This document shows positions 8,099 through 15,881 of a stretch of 34,936 bases of DNA, piece after piece. Location of the stretch: contig CAZMGG010000050.1 in the NCBI GenBank assembly GCA_964565715.1, forward strand, positions 1 through 34,936. Direction: 5' to 3'. The stretch comes from CAZMGG01 sp964565715. Its GTDB lineage: Bacteria > Planctomycetota > UBA1135 > UBA2386. Numbering within the stretch: the first letter of the stretch is position 1; every line of letters starts with the position of its first letter. The notes under the pieces are model-generated. The model ran no database searches. It had not been told where the DNA came from and saw nothing but the letters and a program-made list of their open reading frames with translations. A program made the translations under genes and the position numbers.

Positions 8099-11000
8099 GT
8101 GTCCGAAGACTCCCGCAAGCCGAGCCGCCGCGCAACAACCGAGGCGCTGGGAACGGCGCCCGATCCGGCGCCCCTGCTGGGCGGGCGCTTCGACCTGCTG
8201 CAGGTGCTGGGCAGCGGTTCGTCGGGCACGGTCTACCGGGCCCGCACCCGGCTGCCGCACGGCGACCTGCCCGCCGGCGCCGAGGTGGCGGTCAAGTTCC
8301 TGCGCCAGGACCGGATGCACGACGACCGGGCCCGGGAGCGCATGATCGAGGAGGGGCAGCTCGGCCAGCAGGTGCGGCACGAGAACGTGGCGGCGATCCA
8401 CGGCGCCGAGACCATCGACGTGCTCGGCCTGCCGGTCACCTACCTGGTGATGGAGCTGGTGCTGGGCACCACGCTGCGGACGTTCCTGGAGGCCCAGGGG
8501 CCGCCGGTGGACGATCTCACCCGGCGCATCGGCGCCGACGCCGCCGCCGGCCTGCACGCGCTGCACCGCCGCGGCGTCGTGCACCGCGACATCAAACCCG
8601 AGAACCTGGTGCTGACCCCCGATGGCGCCGTCAAGGTGGTCGATCTGGGCCTGGCCCGGCCGTTCGGCGCCGAGGGCCGCGGCAGCTCGCCCAGCAGCGG
8701 CATCGGCGGCAGCGTCAGCTACTGCGCGCCGGAGGTGCTGCGCGGCCAGCCGGCCCAGCCGCGCTCGGACCTCTACTCCCTGGGCGTGGTGCTCTACGAG
8801 GTCGCCACCGGCAGCCATCCGTTCGCCCACTGCACCGAGGTCGACGACATGCTGCACGCGCACCTGTTCGCGACGCCGGCGCCGCCCTCGCACCTGCGGC
8901 CGCGGATCACGCCGCTGCTCGAGCAGCTCCTGCTCGAACTGCTGCAGAAGGAACCCGACGCCCGCCCGAAGGACGCCGAACAGGTGGCGCGGATCCTGCG
9001 GCAGGGCGAGGCCGGCGACTGGTGGCGGCGGCACGTGGAACGCGCGCCCGGGCTGGCCTCGGCCCGCCGGCTGCGCCGGCTGCGGCGGCCGGCGGACACC
9101 CCGTTCTTCGGCCGCAGGCCCGAGCAGGAACGGCTGGACCTGGCCCTGACCCGGGCCCGTTCCGGCCACGGCACCACCGTCTGCGTGAGCGGCCCCACCG
9201 GCATCGGCCGGCGCCGCCTGCTCGACGAGTGCATGACCCGCTGGCTCGCCGAGGGTGACGACCTGCTCTACCTCGGCGGCGAAGCCGACCCCGGGCTCGG
9301 CCACGGCGAGCCGTTCGCCGGGACCCTGCTCGACCACCTCCTGCGCGGTGACAGCCGCGACTCGCCGAACGCCGCCCAGCGCCTGCTGCACCGCGCCCGC
9401 GACGAACTGGGCCTGAACGAGCCCGACGGCAGCTCGCTCACCGCCGCGGTGCTCGGCACCAGCGGCGAGGCGCCGGAGGTGCGGGCCCACGCCCTGTCCC
9501 GTGCGATCCTGCGGCTCTGCCAGGACCGCACGGTGGTGCTGCGCATCGACCGCAGCGAGCACCTCGACACCTCGGGCCGGCTGGTGCTGCAGCGGCTCCT
9601 CAGCGAGGCGCCGCGGCACCGCCTGCTGCTGCTGCTGGTCGCCACCCACGATCCGCCGGCGGAGCCGTCGATCGAACGCCTCGACCTCGCCGGCCTCGAC
9701 GAGGACGACTTCCTGTCGTTCGGCCGCGCCCTGTTCCGCGCCGGCAAGGGCCCCGATGGGCTGCTGCTGGCGGCCCACGCGGTGCTGAGCGGCAGCCCCG
9801 GCAACCTCATCGAGTCGCTGGCCCACCTCGTGCAGCAGGGCGAACTGCTGGGCAAGGCCGGCGACCACCACGGACTGCGGCCCGAAGCCGTGCTGCGGCC
9901 GGCGCCGGGCCATCTGCAGCGCTTCGACGAACGCGTCGCCAGCCTCACCGCCGAGCACCGGCGGGTGCTGGAGGCCGCCGCGATCCTCGGCGAACGCTGC
10001 CTGCTCGCCGATCTGTCCCGCCTGGTGGGCGTGCCGGAACTGCAGGCGCTGGAGACCCTGTCGCTGTTCCGCGGCCGCATCGTCCGGGCCCAGGCCGGCG
10101 AGGTGGTGTTCCGCCACCGCGACTTCCGCCAGGTGATGCTGCGCCGGCTGGCAGAGCCGGCCCGCCAGGACCTGCACCGGCGCGCGGCGGTGATCCTGCG
10201 CGAACGCGGCGCGCCGCCCCTGGAGGTCGGCATGCACCTGTCGCAGGGGCTGGATCACGAGGGCTGCCTGGAGCCGCTGCTGCAGGGACTGGAGGGCCTG
10301 GTGCGCGGCGGCTCCCGCCGCACCAGCCTGCGGGTGGCCGCGCGCCTGCGCGTGCACTTCCCGCACGTCGAGGACTCGGAGCCGAACCGGCGCCGGCGGC
10401 TGCGCTGGCTCCTCCTGCACGCCGAGGCCCGGCGGGCGGCGGGGCAGCCGGACGCGGCCGAGGTCCTGTTCCGCGAGGCCAACGACCTGGCCCGGACGCT
10501 GGGCGACGAGGCGCGGCTGGGCGCTGCCCTGACCGGCATGGCCGCCGCCGCCATGGACCAGGGCCGCATGCTCGGTGCGGTCGAACTGCTCGAGAGCGCC
10601 CACGCGCACCTGGATCCGCTGGACGAGCCGGTCGGGCGCCAGCACGCCGCCGCCGCCCACGCCCTGCACGCGCGCATCCTGCTCTACCTGGGTCAGGCCG
10701 CCGAGGGCACCCGGCACATCACCCACGCGCTGCGCACCGCGCCCGCCGACGGCGCCGCCCTGCGGATCAACATGCTGATCGACCAGGCCCGGCTGGAGGC
10801 GCTGCGCCACCACTTCGTGCGGGCCCAGAAGACGCTGCGGCGGGTCGAACAGGAACTCGATCGCGTCCACCTGCCGCGCGCCCGGATGCGCCTCCTGCTC
10901 TACCGCGGCCAGATCGGCTCGACCCTCGACGACGACCGGGCGGTGGCCGACCTGCGGCGGGCGGCGGAGGAGGCCCGGCGGCTGTCGATGCCGGCCTGGT

Positions 11001-11467
11001 CCGGCCGCGCCCAGGTCTTCCTGGGCGAGCGGGCCTTCCGCCGCGGTCGCGACGACGAGGCGCGCACCGCCTTCGCCGAAGCCCGGCGCGACGCCGAACT
11101 GGCCCCGGATCGCCTGGGCGCCACCCTGGCGGCGATCCTCGCCTACCGGCTCGGCGGTCCCGCCGACGGGCTCGAGGACCAGGTGGCGGCGCTGGGCGTG
11201 CCGACCCTGCGGGCAGCCTGGGCGGTGGCGTGCGGCGCGCGCTGCCTGGAAACCGGCGACCGCGAGGGCGCCGAAGCCCACGCCGCGGTGGCACTGGAGT
11301 CCCTGGCGGCGGCGGACCTGACCTTCCCGCTGCACATGCGCATCCTGCACCTCGCCGGCCGCGCCGCCACCGCCCGCAGCCTCGCCCAGGGCATCGCCGA
11401 ACGACTGCCCGACCGGGCCAGCCGACGCCGCTTCCTTGCTTCCTGGGGCCAGCGGGTCAGAATCTGA
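8099..11467 (+). CDS. Ser/Thr protein kinase with degenerate ATPase-like and helical-repeat regions
   Basis: A 1122-residue signalling protein. Residues about 28-300 form a Hanks-type kinase: glycine loop GSGSSGTV, catalytic Lys66 (VAVK), VHRDIKPEN with Asp164, DLG (Asp182) in place of DFG, and an APE motif as CAPE. It should be an active kinase. Residues about 340-620 resemble the AAA/STAND-type ATPase module often fused to such kinases (FFGRRPEQE at its start), but the Walker A is GPTGIGRR, with Arg371 instead of Lys and no Ser/Thr, and the Walker B region (VVLRIDRSEHLD) is also poor. Residues about 620-1122 are an alpha-helical TPR-like solenoid. No transmembrane segment is evident, so it is probably cytoplasmic. 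It is divergent from cysS (38 bp) and followed by the regulatory-repeat membrane protein. GTG start, with TAGAAG 10 nt upstream. Confidence 0.9.
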   Translation: MSEDSRKPSRRATTEALGTAPDPAPLLGGRFDLLQVLGSGSSGTVYRARTRLPHGDLPAGAEVAVKFLRQDRMHDDRARERMIEEGQLGQQVRHENVAAIHGAETIDVLGLPVTYLVMELVLGTTLRTFLEAQGPPVDDLTRRIGADAAAGLHALHRRGVVHRDIKPENLVLTPDGAVKVVDLGLARPFGAEGRGSSPSSGIGGSVSYCAPEVLRGQPAQPRSDLYSLGVVLYEVATGSHPFAHCTEVDDMLHAHLFATPAPPSHLRPRITPLLEQLLLELLQKEPDARPKDAEQVARILRQGEAGDWWRRHVERAPGLASARRLRRLRRPADTPFFGRRPEQERLDLALTRARSGHGTTVCVSGPTGIGRRRLLDECMTRWLAEGDDLLYLGGEADPGLGHGEPFAGTLLDHLLRGDSRDSPNAAQRLLHRARDELGLNEPDGSSLTAAVLGTSGEAPEVRAHALSRAILRLCQDRTVVLRIDRSEHLDTSGRLVLQRLLSEAPRHRLLLLLVATHDPPAEPSIERLDLAGLDEDDFLSFGRALFRAGKGPDGLLLAAHAVLSGSPGNLIESLAHLVQQGELLGKAGDHHGLRPEAVLRPAPGHLQRFDERVASLTAEHRRVLEAAAILGERCLLADLSRLVGVPELQALETLSLFRGRIVRAQAGEVVFRHRDFRQVMLRRLAEPARQDLHRRAAVILRERGAPPLEVGMHLSQGLDHEGCLEPLLQGLEGLVRGGSRRTSLRVAARLRVHFPHVEDSEPNRRRRLRWLLLHAEARRAAGQPDAAEVLFREANDLARTLGDEARLGAALTGMAAAAMDQGRMLGAVELLESAHAHLDPLDEPVGRQHAAAAHALHARILLYLGQAAEGTRHITHALRTAPADGAALRINMLIDQARLEALRHHFVRAQKTLRRVEQELDRVHLPRARMRLLLYRGQIGSTLDDDRAVADLRRAAEEARRLSMPAWSGRAQVFLGERAFRRGRDDEARTAFAEARRDAELAPDRLGATLAAILAYRLGGPADGLEDQVAALGVPTLRAAWAVACGARCLETGDREGAEAHAAVALESLAAADLTFPLHMRILHLAGRAATARSLAQGIAERLPDRASRRRFLASWGQRVRI

Positions 11468-11492
11468 GGCCGAGCGCTCCGACCGGAGCGTA

Positions 11493-11498
11493 GGGAGG
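11493..11498 (+). promoter_or_regulatory. Ribosome-binding site of the regulatory-repeat protein
   Basis: GGGAGG, 4 nt before the GTG at 11503; it fixes that start. A hairpin (CGCTCC-GACC-GGAGCG, 11475-11490) lies between the kinase stop and this site. Confidence 0.55.
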
Positions 11499-11502
11499 CT
11501 CG

Positions 11503-14500
11503 GTGCAACGCCAACTTCTCGCCGCGCTCGCCTTGATCGGGCTCGCCGCAATTGCGCTCGGGCTCTGGTCCACCGGCAACCCGGCGGGCGACCCCGTGAC
11601 GCCGCAGGATCCACCGCCGGTGGCGCACGCGGGAACGCTGCCCCCTGCCCCCGGATCGGGCGGCCCGCTGACCGACGGCACCGGCGCGAAGCCCACGGCA
11701 GGTGCCGCGGCCGGCGGGCGCGCCGAGGTGAGCGCCCCCGACGTGCCCGCCACGCTGCGGGTGCGCGTGGTCGGTCCGGACGGGGCGACGGTGCCGTTCA
11801 CGCCCATCCGGGTCGTGGCCGAGGCAGACCCTGTCGACGATTCCGGGTTCGCCGCCGCCTGGGGCGATCAGGCCGAGACCGACACCGACGCCGCGGGCAG
11901 CGCCGAACTGCGCCTGCCGGCCGGGACCTACCGGATCCACGGCGCCCTCGGTGGCAGCGTCGGCTGCGAACTGCTGGCCGGCGCCACCACCGCGGTCGAA
12001 CTCCGCCTGCCGGCCGGCTACACGCTCGCCGGCACCGTGGTCGACCGTCTCGGCGCCCCGGTCGCCGGCGCCGACGTCTGGCTCAGCGCCCCGATGACGG
12101 CGGGGGCCTCGTTCCGCGGGCAGATCGTCGCCCGCACCGACGCCCAGGGGACCTTCCGCGCCGGTCCGATCACCGGTCCGCGGCACGTCAGTGCGCTGCA
12201 CGCGGCGTTCGCCACCGCGCGCATGCAGTACGCCCATGCCGACGCGCTGGGTGAATGCCGGGTGCGCATCGTCCTGCAGGTGGCGCCGGGCACCCTGCAG
12301 GGCACCGTGGCCGGGGCCGATGGCCAGCCGGTGGCGAACGCCCGCATCCTGGTCGGCGTCGAACCCAGGGCGGCGACGACCGCACCGCCGCCCGTGCTCA
12401 CCCGCAGCGATGCCCGCGGTCGCTGGGTCGCCCGCGGCCTGGTGCCGGGCAAGGTGCCGGTGGCGGTGCGCGCCGCTGGCTTCGGCCTGTGGATCGGCGA
12501 AGTGGAACTCGCCGCGGGTCAGGGCGGGCACCTGGCCGTGTCGCTGACCGAGGCCGCCAGCCTGGTGGGCACCGTGCGTGACGCCGACGGCCCGGTGGCC
12601 GGGGTGTTGGTCAAGGCCTGCGGCCGGGAGGGCGTGTTCACCCTCCAATCGACGCGGACCGATGACGCGGGGGAGTACCGGCTGGATGGTCTCGGCGCCG
12701 GTGGGTGCCGGGCCTGGGTCGCCGCCGAAGGCGGCCCAAGTACGACCCTGTCCATCGCCCCCGGGCAGCAGCAGCGGTGGGATCCGGTGTGGGCCGAGCC
12801 CGCGGCCACCGGCCAACCCCTGCGAGGTCGTCTGACCGACCATCGCGGCCTGCCGCTCGCCGACTGGTGGATCACCGCCCGCAGCCAGGGCAGCGAGGGC
12901 GTCGTCTACCGCGTGCGCACCGACCAGACCGGCGCCTTCCGCGTCGATGGGCTGCGCGACGGCGGCACGTTGCAGCTGACGGCGCGCCGGCCGGACAGCA
13001 AACCCAAGGACTGGCCCGACGCGATCCGCAACGGCGTCACCGTGGACGGCGCGGCGGTGGCATGGCAGCTCCCCGAACTCGGCGCCACCCGCGGCACCCT
13101 GCGGCTGCGCGTGCTCGGGCCCGACGGCGCCCCGCTGGCGGTGCCGGTCAACTTCTGGCACGAGACCCTGCACTTCTATCACCTGGAACGGACCGACGCC
13201 GACGGCCGCCTGTCCGCCGTGCTGCCCGCCGGCACGGTGTCCTTCGATGTCAACAGCCCGGACCATCCCGGCGTGCGGCGGCTGGGCCAGCAGGTCCCCG
13301 GCGGCGGCGTCCTCGACCTCGGCGACCTGGTGCTGGCCCGCGGCTGCGCGGTGTTCGGCCGGGTGCTGACGGCCGCCGGCACGCCGGTGGCGAACGCGAC
13401 CGTGTTGCTGCTCGGACCGAACGGCAACATCGATGCCTCGGTGCAGGGCGGCTCCTACCGCTGCCGCGACGTGATGCCTGGCGACTACTCGCTGCTGGTG
13501 ATGGCCGAAGGGCACGCGCCGAGCCGCATCCCGGTGCGCCTCGTCGATGGCGAACAGCGCGAGCTCGACGCGCAGGTCGTGAGCGGCGCCCAGCGCGTCT
13601 TCCGCCTCACCCTCCCCGACGCCCACGACGCCGGCGGCTGGGCGGCCCTGCGGGTGCTGAACGCCGACGACCAGGTGCTCGGCCTCTACGGCATGGCGCT
13701 CGGCACCGGCGGCGTCGAGGCGCGGGTCTGGCTCGCTCCCGGCGCCTACCGGATCGTCGCCACCGCCGCCCGCGGCTGGCGCGCCGCCACCGAGCTGCGG
13801 GTCGACGGACCGGCCGAAGCGCCGCCGATCGAGCTGCCGCTCCGCCGCTTAGCGGCCGCGTCACGGCGAGGCCGTTGCGTCGCCCGCGCGGCCGCGGTAG
13901 CCGCGCCGCACCCGCAGGGCCCGGCGCAGCTTGCCCGACAGGCGGACCCACGCATCCCGGCGGGTGTCGTCGTCCATGCCCAGCCCGCGCAGGAAGCGCA
14001 GCCAGTCGGCCCGGCTGGCCTGCACCGGCAGCCGGCCGGCGTGCCGGTGCAGGTGGCGCGCCATCCGCACCAGCATCGCGTCCACCTCGCGGGCGGGCAC
14101 CGGCGCCTTCAGGACCGCGCGATCCAGGTCGATCAGCACCGCCCGCACGTTGTCGCCGCGCTGCGCCAGCAGCACGTTCTCGGCGTGCAGGTCGGGATGG
14201 CGCAGGCCGGCCTGGAACGCCAGCCGCACGGTGACCGCCGCCGCCGCCACCGCGTGCCGCCGCAGTTCCGGGTGCGCGGCGCAGAAGGCCGGCAACGGCA
14301 CCGCCGCGGGCTCCAGCTCGGTGAACAGGCGCAGCCGCCAGAAGTGCCGTTTCCGCGCCACCGCCGCCAGCGGCGTCACCACCGGCACGCCCTCGGCCCG
14401 CAGGGCGCAGTGCAGCTCCAGTTCGCGCTGCACGCGGTCCGGGCCGGCGTAGCGGTCGCCCAGCAGCGGCGCCAGCGCCCCGCCACGGCGGTACGGCCGC

Positions 14501-14691
14501 ACGACCGCCTGCAGGTCGCCGAACGTCACCAGGCCGGCGCCGCCGCGCCCCCGGGCGCCCGGCAGCGGCGCGGGCTCGGCCCAGAACGCCGGCAGGCCGA
14601 GCGAGGCCAGGTCGGCGCGCACCCAGCCGATGCCGTTCTTCTCGCGCAGTTCGACGAAGCCTTCCGGAGCCGTCACCGGCCGCCATCATAG
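11503..14691 (+). CDS. Membrane-anchored protein with carboxypeptidase-regulatory-like repeats; 3' end probably shorter
   Basis: An N-terminal hydrophobic segment (LLAALALIGLAAIALGLW) acts as signal or anchor, followed by a Pro/Gly-rich linker. Then come about eight beta-sandwich repeats of carboxypeptidase-regulatory/SpaA-like type, each with the pattern GTVxDxxGxPVAxAxVxV...TDAxGxFRxxGL (for example LAGTVVDRLGAPVAGADV). These modules are extracytoplasmic and probably structural. Recognisable repeat sequence stops near 13850. The open frame then continues 840 bp antisense to the Kdo-kinase-like gene as His/Arg/Gln-rich sequence typical of noncoding GC-rich shadow. A TAG lies one frame away at 13850-13852, so a one-base indel or error would give the natural end, about 782 residues. 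The GTG start has a GGGAGG ribosome-binding site 4 nt upstream. It lies 35 bp after the kinase gene and may be co-transcribed with it. Confidence 0.75.
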   Translation: MQRQLLAALALIGLAAIALGLWSTGNPAGDPVTPQDPPPVAHAGTLPPAPGSGGPLTDGTGAKPTAGAAAGGRAEVSAPDVPATLRVRVVGPDGATVPFTPIRVVAEADPVDDSGFAAAWGDQAETDTDAAGSAELRLPAGTYRIHGALGGSVGCELLAGATTAVELRLPAGYTLAGTVVDRLGAPVAGADVWLSAPMTAGASFRGQIVARTDAQGTFRAGPITGPRHVSALHAAFATARMQYAHADALGECRVRIVLQVAPGTLQGTVAGADGQPVANARILVGVEPRAATTAPPPVLTRSDARGRWVARGLVPGKVPVAVRAAGFGLWIGEVELAAGQGGHLAVSLTEAASLVGTVRDADGPVAGVLVKACGREGVFTLQSTRTDDAGEYRLDGLGAGGCRAWVAAEGGPSTTLSIAPGQQQRWDPVWAEPAATGQPLRGRLTDHRGLPLADWWITARSQGSEGVVYRVRTDQTGAFRVDGLRDGGTLQLTARRPDSKPKDWPDAIRNGVTVDGAAVAWQLPELGATRGTLRLRVLGPDGAPLAVPVNFWHETLHFYHLERTDADGRLSAVLPAGTVSFDVNSPDHPGVRRLGQQVPGGGVLDLGDLVLARGCAVFGRVLTAAGTPVANATVLLLGPNGNIDASVQGGSYRCRDVMPGDYSLLVMAEGHAPSRIPVRLVDGEQRELDAQVVSGAQRVFRLTLPDAHDAGGWAALRVLNADDQVLGLYGMALGTGGVEARVWLAPGAYRIVATAARGWRAATELRVDGPAEAPPIELPLRRLAAASRRGRCVARAAAVAAPHPQGPAQLARQADPRIPAGVVVHAQPAQEAQPVGPAGLHRQPAGVPVQVARHPHQHRVHLAGGHRRLQDRAIQVDQHRPHVVAALRQQHVLGVQVGMAQAGLERQPHGDRRRRHRVPPQFRVRGAEGRQRHRRGLQLGEQAQPPEVPFPRHRRQRRHHRHALGPQGAVQLQFALHAVRAGVAVAQQRRQRPATAVRPHDRLQVAERHQAGAAAPPGARQRRGLGPERRQAERGQVGAHPADAVLLAQFDEAFRSRHRPPS
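13861..14676 (-). CDS. Lipopolysaccharide core kinase-like protein (Kdo/WaaP family)
   Basis: A 271-residue protein of the Kdo-kinase/WaaP branch of the protein-kinase-like fold, which phosphorylates sugars of the LPS inner core at the cytoplasmic face. The key signatures are the catalytic loop HPDLHAENVLL and the metal-binding VLIDLDRA. Upstream lie VRPYRRGGALAPLLGDRY and a conserved ELxxHCALRxxGVPV stretch, all in family order. The GTG start at 14676 is preceded by TATGAT at 8 nt. The gene is divergent, across 65 bp, from a family 9 glycosyltransferase gene, supporting a shared LPS-core role. The carboxypeptidase-regulatory-like frame runs through it antisense, but family motifs and composition show this strand is the coding one. 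Confidence 0.87.
   Translation of the reverse strand: MTAPEGFVELREKNGIGWVRADLASLGLPAFWAEPAPLPGARGRGGAGLVTFGDLQAVVRPYRRGGALAPLLGDRYAGPDRVQRELELHCALRAEGVPVVTPLAAVARKRHFWRLRLFTELEPAAVPLPAFCAAHPELRRHAVAAAAVTVRLAFQAGLRHPDLHAENVLLAQRGDNVRAVLIDLDRAVLKAPVPAREVDAMLVRMARHLHRHAGRLPVQASRADWLRFLRGLGMDDDTRRDAWVRLSGKLRRALRVRRGYRGRAGDATASP
14685..14690 (-). promoter_or_regulatory. Candidate -10 element of the Kdo-kinase-like gene
   Basis: TATGAT on the minus strand (5 of 6 matches to TATAAT), 8 nt before the GTG start. Confidence 0.45.
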
Positions 14692-14725
14692 GCAGCCGGT
14701 GCGGGCACCGCGCCAGCCCTCCTGC

Positions 14726-14731
14726 TAATGT
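14726..14731 (+). promoter_or_regulatory. Candidate -10 element of the GT9 gene
   Basis: TAATGT, 10 nt before the ATG, within the 65-bp divergent gap shared with the Kdo-kinase-like gene. Confidence 0.35.
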
Positions 14732-14741
14732 CCGCCGGCGG

Positions 14742-15785
14742 ATGCCGAAGTCGCCGCCGACCCCGCTGCCCGACCGGGCCCAAGTGCTGGTGATCCGGCT
14801 GTCGGCGCTGGGCGACGTGCTGTTCGCCCTGGAGACCGTGGCGGCGCTGAAGCACGCCCGCCCCGACGTGCGCATCGACTTCCTGGTGGAGGATCGCTTC
14901 GCCGGGCTGCTCGACGACCATCCGCACCTGGAACGCGTGCTGGTCTACCCGCGCCGGCGCAAGCTGCGCATCCTGCCGAGCCTGCTGCGGCTCCGGCGCA
15001 CGCGTTACGACGCCGTGCTGGACCTGCACGGGATCCAGAAGAGCGCGCTGCACGTGCGTTTCTGCCGGGCCGACCGCAAGCTCGGCTTCGCGCCGCCCGG
15101 CGCCCGCGAGGGCGCCCACCGCAGCTACACCGAACGCATCGCGCTGCCGGCACCGCTGCCGCACCGCGCCGACCGCGGCCTGTACCTCCTGCGGGCGCTG
15201 GGGATCGAGGCCGCACCGCGGGCCCCGGCCCTCGGCCTGCCGACGCTGGCCAACGACCCGCTGGCCGCGCTGCCGCGGCCGGTGGTCGTGCTGCACCCCG
15301 GCACCTCGGCGTTCGCCGCGTTCAAGCGCTGGCCGGTCGAACGCCACGCCGGCCTGGCGGCCCGGCTCGTGGCCCGCGGCCTGGGCGTCGCGGTCTCCTA
15401 CGGCCCGGGTGAAGGGGAACTCGCCTCGGCGATCCTGCGGCAGGCGCCTTCGGTGCGGCCGCTCGACGGCGGTGCGCTGGGGCTGCGCGGTCTCGGCGCG
15501 GTGCTGGCCTCGGCCGACCTGCTGGTGGCGGCCGACACCGGCCCGCTGCACATCGCCGCCAGCCTGGGGCTGCCCACGGTGGCGCTGTTCGGGCCGAAGG
15601 ATGCGCAGCTGTACGGGCCACGGGAGCACGGTGGCGCCCGTCACGAGGTGCTGTTCGCCGACGTGCCCTGCCGGCCGTGCACGCGCAGGACCTGCGCCTC
15701 GCCGCAGTGCGTGCTCGGCATCGGCATCGACGCGGCGGAAGCAGCCGTGCTGTCGGCGCTGCAACGCGCCCCTTCGCGTCGCTGA
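14742..15785 (+). CDS. Family 9 glycosyltransferase (LPS heptosyltransferase-like)
   Basis: A 347-residue GT-B fold enzyme of glycosyltransferase family 9, whose members transfer ADP-activated heptose to the LPS inner core. The N-terminal domain starts with VLVIRLSALGDVLFALETVAAL, the family hallmark for acceptor binding. The C-terminal nucleotide-sugar domain has VLHPGTSAFAAFKRWP and the D-T-G-P-L-H motif in ADTGPLHIAASLGLPTVALFG. A Cys-rich tail (CRPCTRRTCASPQC) follows, as in many heptosyltransferases. Donor and acceptor cannot be specified. The ATG is preceded by TAATGT at 10 nt. Divergent from the Kdo-kinase-like gene. Confidence 0.9.
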   Translation: MPKSPPTPLPDRAQVLVIRLSALGDVLFALETVAALKHARPDVRIDFLVEDRFAGLLDDHPHLERVLVYPRRRKLRILPSLLRLRRTRYDAVLDLHGIQKSALHVRFCRADRKLGFAPPGAREGAHRSYTERIALPAPLPHRADRGLYLLRALGIEAAPRAPALGLPTLANDPLAALPRPVVVLHPGTSAFAAFKRWPVERHAGLAARLVARGLGVAVSYGPGEGELASAILRQAPSVRPLDGGALGLRGLGAVLASADLLVAADTGPLHIAASLGLPTVALFGPKDAQLYGPREHGGARHEVLFADVPCRPCTRRTCASPQCVLGIGIDAAEAAVLSALQRAPSRR

Positions 15786-15868
15786 GCGATCCCCCCGGAT
15801 CCCCTTGCGCCGGCACGCATCGACGGCCCCATCGACGGCGCGCCCGGCGCGGATAGCCTTGCCGCCGC

Positions 15869-15873
15869 GAGGA
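15869..15873 (+). promoter_or_regulatory. Ribosome-binding site of the secreted protease
   Basis: GAGGA, 8 nt before the ATG at 15882; it supports that start. TAGCCT at 15854-15859 could be the -10 element of a short-leader transcript. Confidence 0.5.
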
Positions 15874-15881
15874 ACCCACCC

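Noticed and set aside
7988..11614. 1208-codon minus-strand open frame opposite the Ser/Thr kinase
   Set aside because: The plus strand encodes a clear kinase domain; the minus frame has shadow composition only.
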